Positions 61,753 to 64,000 of a DNA stretch of 64,000 nt are shown piece after piece (position 1 is the stretch's first letter; each line of letters opens with the position of its first letter). Source of the stretch: Amborella trichopoda (taxonomy: Eukaryota > Streptophyta > Magnoliopsida > Amborellales > Amborellaceae); assembly GCF_000471905.2 (NCBI RefSeq), contig NW_006496564.1, positions 682,798 through 746,797 of the forward strand. The letters run 5' to 3'. The translations under genes were made by a program, and so were the position numbers. The notes beneath the pieces were generated by a model. The model searched no databases and was not told the origin of the DNA. It was given only the letters and a program-made list of their open reading frames with translations.

Positions 61753-63736
61753 ATAGCTGCTCATACCTTCATCTCAGAGATCCTGAAAACCGAAAGGTTT
61801 GATGGGACCAATTTTGTCTCATGAAAAAAAAAAAATCAAATTTCTGCTCTATGAGGAAGACTTGCATAAGGTACTATTTGAGGACCAATCTCGTCGTCCA
61901 ATTGTCGACTCTTCTCGAGTCATTAAAAATGAGTACGCCAATTGGAAGAGGAGGAATCTAAGATGAAAACACATTCTTTTATTTGTCATGACTGACTCAT
62001 ATGCTTCTGAGTATGAGTCAATCTATACTTCAAGTGAAATTTATGATAAACTTGAGAGAGTATGCTGACCCTCTCTTATAAAGCTAACCATGGTTATGAG
62101 GAGGTATAACGAATTAAAGATGGCAGAAGGTACTAAGTTTACAGATTATGTGCATGTGTTTCGATCGTTATTCAGAGAGCTAGAAGATACTAGGATGAAA
62201 CCTAATGAACATAGACAAGGGATTCATCTTATGAATTCACTTCCCAATTCATGAGGGACCTTCATATCATCCACTCAGCCAGAAGGAAAGCATCAAAACT
62301 GGAGGAGCTCATCACTACAATCAAAGCAAAAGAGGAGAGGAAAAATTCGAGACAAATACTGACAACAACTCCAAGGGAAGCTGTGCATATGGTAAGATCT
62401 GCACCTTCTTTTAAATTTAAGAAGGGAAAGGGAAAAAATAATTTTGGAAAGAAAATAGATTTCAAAAGGGAAGATTTTGGAAATAAGAGAGCAAGGAGAG
62501 AGACTCGAACTTGCTTTATTTGCAAGAAGGTGGGCCACATAGCCAATAGTTGTCGGGTTCAACTAATCTGAAGCGACCTATAAAGAATTGACATGTGTGG
62601 CTTTTGAGTTTATGCTGGCTGACCCTAAGGGAGCCTCTTAGTGTCTTGACTCGGGGGCTACGGTTCATGTCACAAACACCAAGGATGGGTTCTGTTCTTT
62701 TACTCCCATGGGGCCAGGAAAGCAGCATATTTATATGGGAGGAAATCAAAAGACTGATGTTCTTGAAGTTGGAAATTTTGAGCTGAAACTAAAGAGTGGG
62801 AGCACATTGATCCTACAGCAATCACTTTATGCTTCTGATATGAGGAAATGTTTGGTTTCGGTCCCTAAGATGTCTATGGATGGATTCATAATCACTTTCA
62901 TTGGGGAGAAATAACCACTTTCATTGGAGAGAAAGTGGTAGTCAAAAGGGGGAAAGATGTGATCATGACTGGATGACTTGTAGATGGGCTATTTACTATT
63001 GAAATAAAAGATAATATTGCTTATGTCACCTCCCCTAATGAAATGGTTGCTACCCTATGGCATATGAGGTCAGGTCACATTAATATCAAACGACTGGAAT
63101 GATTAAAAAAGGACGGGATTCTTCAAAATTATAAGGGAGATTTATCGAAAGTGTGTGAGTCTTGTACGCTGGGAAAATTAATAAGGAAAAATACCATTAT
63201 GGCAAACAGAGCTACTAGCATATTGAAAATCATTCATAGTGACATACGTGGACCTATGACTGTGACCACCAAAAGTGGAAAAAGATATTTTATCTCTTTT
63301 ATAGATGATTACTCGTGATATAGCCATGTATACCTTATTCATTCAAAATCAGAAGCCCTAGAAAAATTAAAAGAATGTAAAGCCTAAGTTGAGTTTCAAA
63401 CCAACCTGAAAATTAAAGTTCTTAGAACCGATAGAGGGGGGGAATATTCATCTGATCTTTTCAAATAATTATGCATTGAAAATGAGATCATCTATCAATA
63501 TACCATGCCTTAACTCTTGAACAAAATAGTATAGCTGAGAAAAGGAATAAGACCTTAGTGGAAATGGTAAGGAGTATGATGGGACATGCAAATCTTTCAT
63601 TGGAGTTTTGGAGAGAAGTCGTATTAACGGCATGTTACATCCTTAACCGGACTCCTACAAAGCTGCCCCACTTACTCTTCACAAAACTTTCACAGATCGT
63701 ACTCCCTCCCTTGAACACCTGAGAATTTGGGGTTGT
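61753..63736 (+). pseudogene. Copia gag, protease and partial integrase
   Basis: The expected start codon reads ATA (61753), followed by AAHTFISEILKTERFDGTNF. Gag continues with stops to the zinc knuckle CFICKKVGHIANSC (62512-62553, canonical CCHC). Protease: LDSGATVHVTNTKDGF (62645 on), intact catalytic DSGA. Then LWHMRSGHINIKRL and CESCTLGKLI (integrase zinc region), IIHSDIRGPM, FIDDYS and RTDRGGEYSSDLF. The last recognisable part is ACYILNRTPTKLP and a WGCYP-like end (63630-63735). RT and RNase H are missing, and the frame runs straight into LTR sequence. Confidence 0.87.
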
Positions 63737-63742
63737 TACCCT

Positions 63743-64000
63743 ATTTAAATATATTGATGGAAAAATAGTTTAAGGAAAGGGGGATAATGGTCCATGCACC
63801 TTCCATAATATTGATGGCCCATCTATGGAATGGATGACTCTGATCTCTCACCCCACAAGTCACCTTGATCAACGGTCTAGATTCAATCTCATGAAAGAGG
63901 CAAACTATGGGAAAACCTTTAGAAACTTTAAACCTAAATTTCACTATAAATAAGGGTGTTCTTCCCCATCTCTATACAACCTCTCTCTCTCTCTCTCCTA
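63743..64000 (+). repeat. Partial copia LTR fused to integrase
   Basis: This matches 60892-61147 base for base with few differences (TTTAAATATATTGATGG, CAACGGTCTAGATTCAATCT, CACTATAAATA). The LTR is entered in its middle, so the junction is a deletion from integrase into the downstream LTR. It continues past the window end. Confidence 0.9.

Larger units (their letters stand above)
58370..64000 (+). mobile_element. Head-to-tail copia sequences sharing one LTR
   Basis: Order is RT/RNase H, complete LTR, PBS, gag, protease, integrase, then a partial LTR. One element's 3' part and another's 5' part share the LTR at 59649-61680, as expected after recombination between LTRs of tandem or neighbouring copies. 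The left edge lies about 275 bp upstream of the SRP14 start codon, in divergent orientation. Confidence 0.8.

Overview
The window looks like nuclear DNA from a flowering plant. Evidence: plant Ty3/gypsy and Ty1/copia retrotransposons, L1-type LINEs whose second ORF ends in RNase H (a plant feature), hAT and Mutator-like DNA transposons, a plant mobile domain ORF, and one intron-bearing host gene with GT-AG splice sites. A 20-base run of N (24600-24619) marks an assembly gap. The species cannot be named; the transposon load and one very long intron suggest a large, repeat-rich genome.

The only host gene I can support is SRP14, the 14-kDa signal recognition particle subunit, on the minus strand from 58095 to 25424. 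Three 5' exons lie close together (58095-57644), separated by introns of 126 and 122 bp. The last coding exon lies 32 kb away (25600-25424). All splice phases match and the joined product is a normal-length 126-residue protein. The 32,043-bp third intron holds most of the window's transposons.

Layout: (a) 1-1150 is LTR-like debris and 1150-1740 a ~40-bp minisatellite. (b) 1860-5905 (minus) and about 6985-10143 (plus) are two copies of one ~3.2-kb LTR in inverted orientation, each with a ~53-54-bp tandem array whose units can fold into hairpins. (c) The right copy continues into an Ogre/Tat-like Ty3/gypsy element with PBS, gag and protease. Its RT/RNase H/integrase are missing and it runs into an antisense plant mobile domain ORF ending near 19.9 kb. 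(d) 20.0-23.15 kb holds two decayed LINE tails. (e) 23.15-25.4 kb is low-content DNA downstream of SRP14. (f) 25.6-57.6 kb is the SRP14 intron: a copia solo LTR split by a Mutator-like MITE with a perfect 9-bp target duplication; a decayed minus-strand gypsy element; a copia element whose two 942-bp LTRs face opposite ways, carrying a 970-bp hAT copy; a second hAT copy (45566-54795, perfect 8-bp target duplication) split by a 7.3-kb LINE with a 14-bp target duplication; and a ~512-bp foldback element. (g) 58.37-64.0 kb is copia sequence in head-to-tail order (RT/RNase H, LTR, gag-protease-integrase, partial LTR), beginning only ~275 bp upstream of the SRP14 start codon.

Nearly all transposon genes carry stops or frameshifts and are called as pseudogenes. 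The nesting gives relative ages: gypsy and copia debris first, then hAT copies, then LINE and MITE insertions into those.
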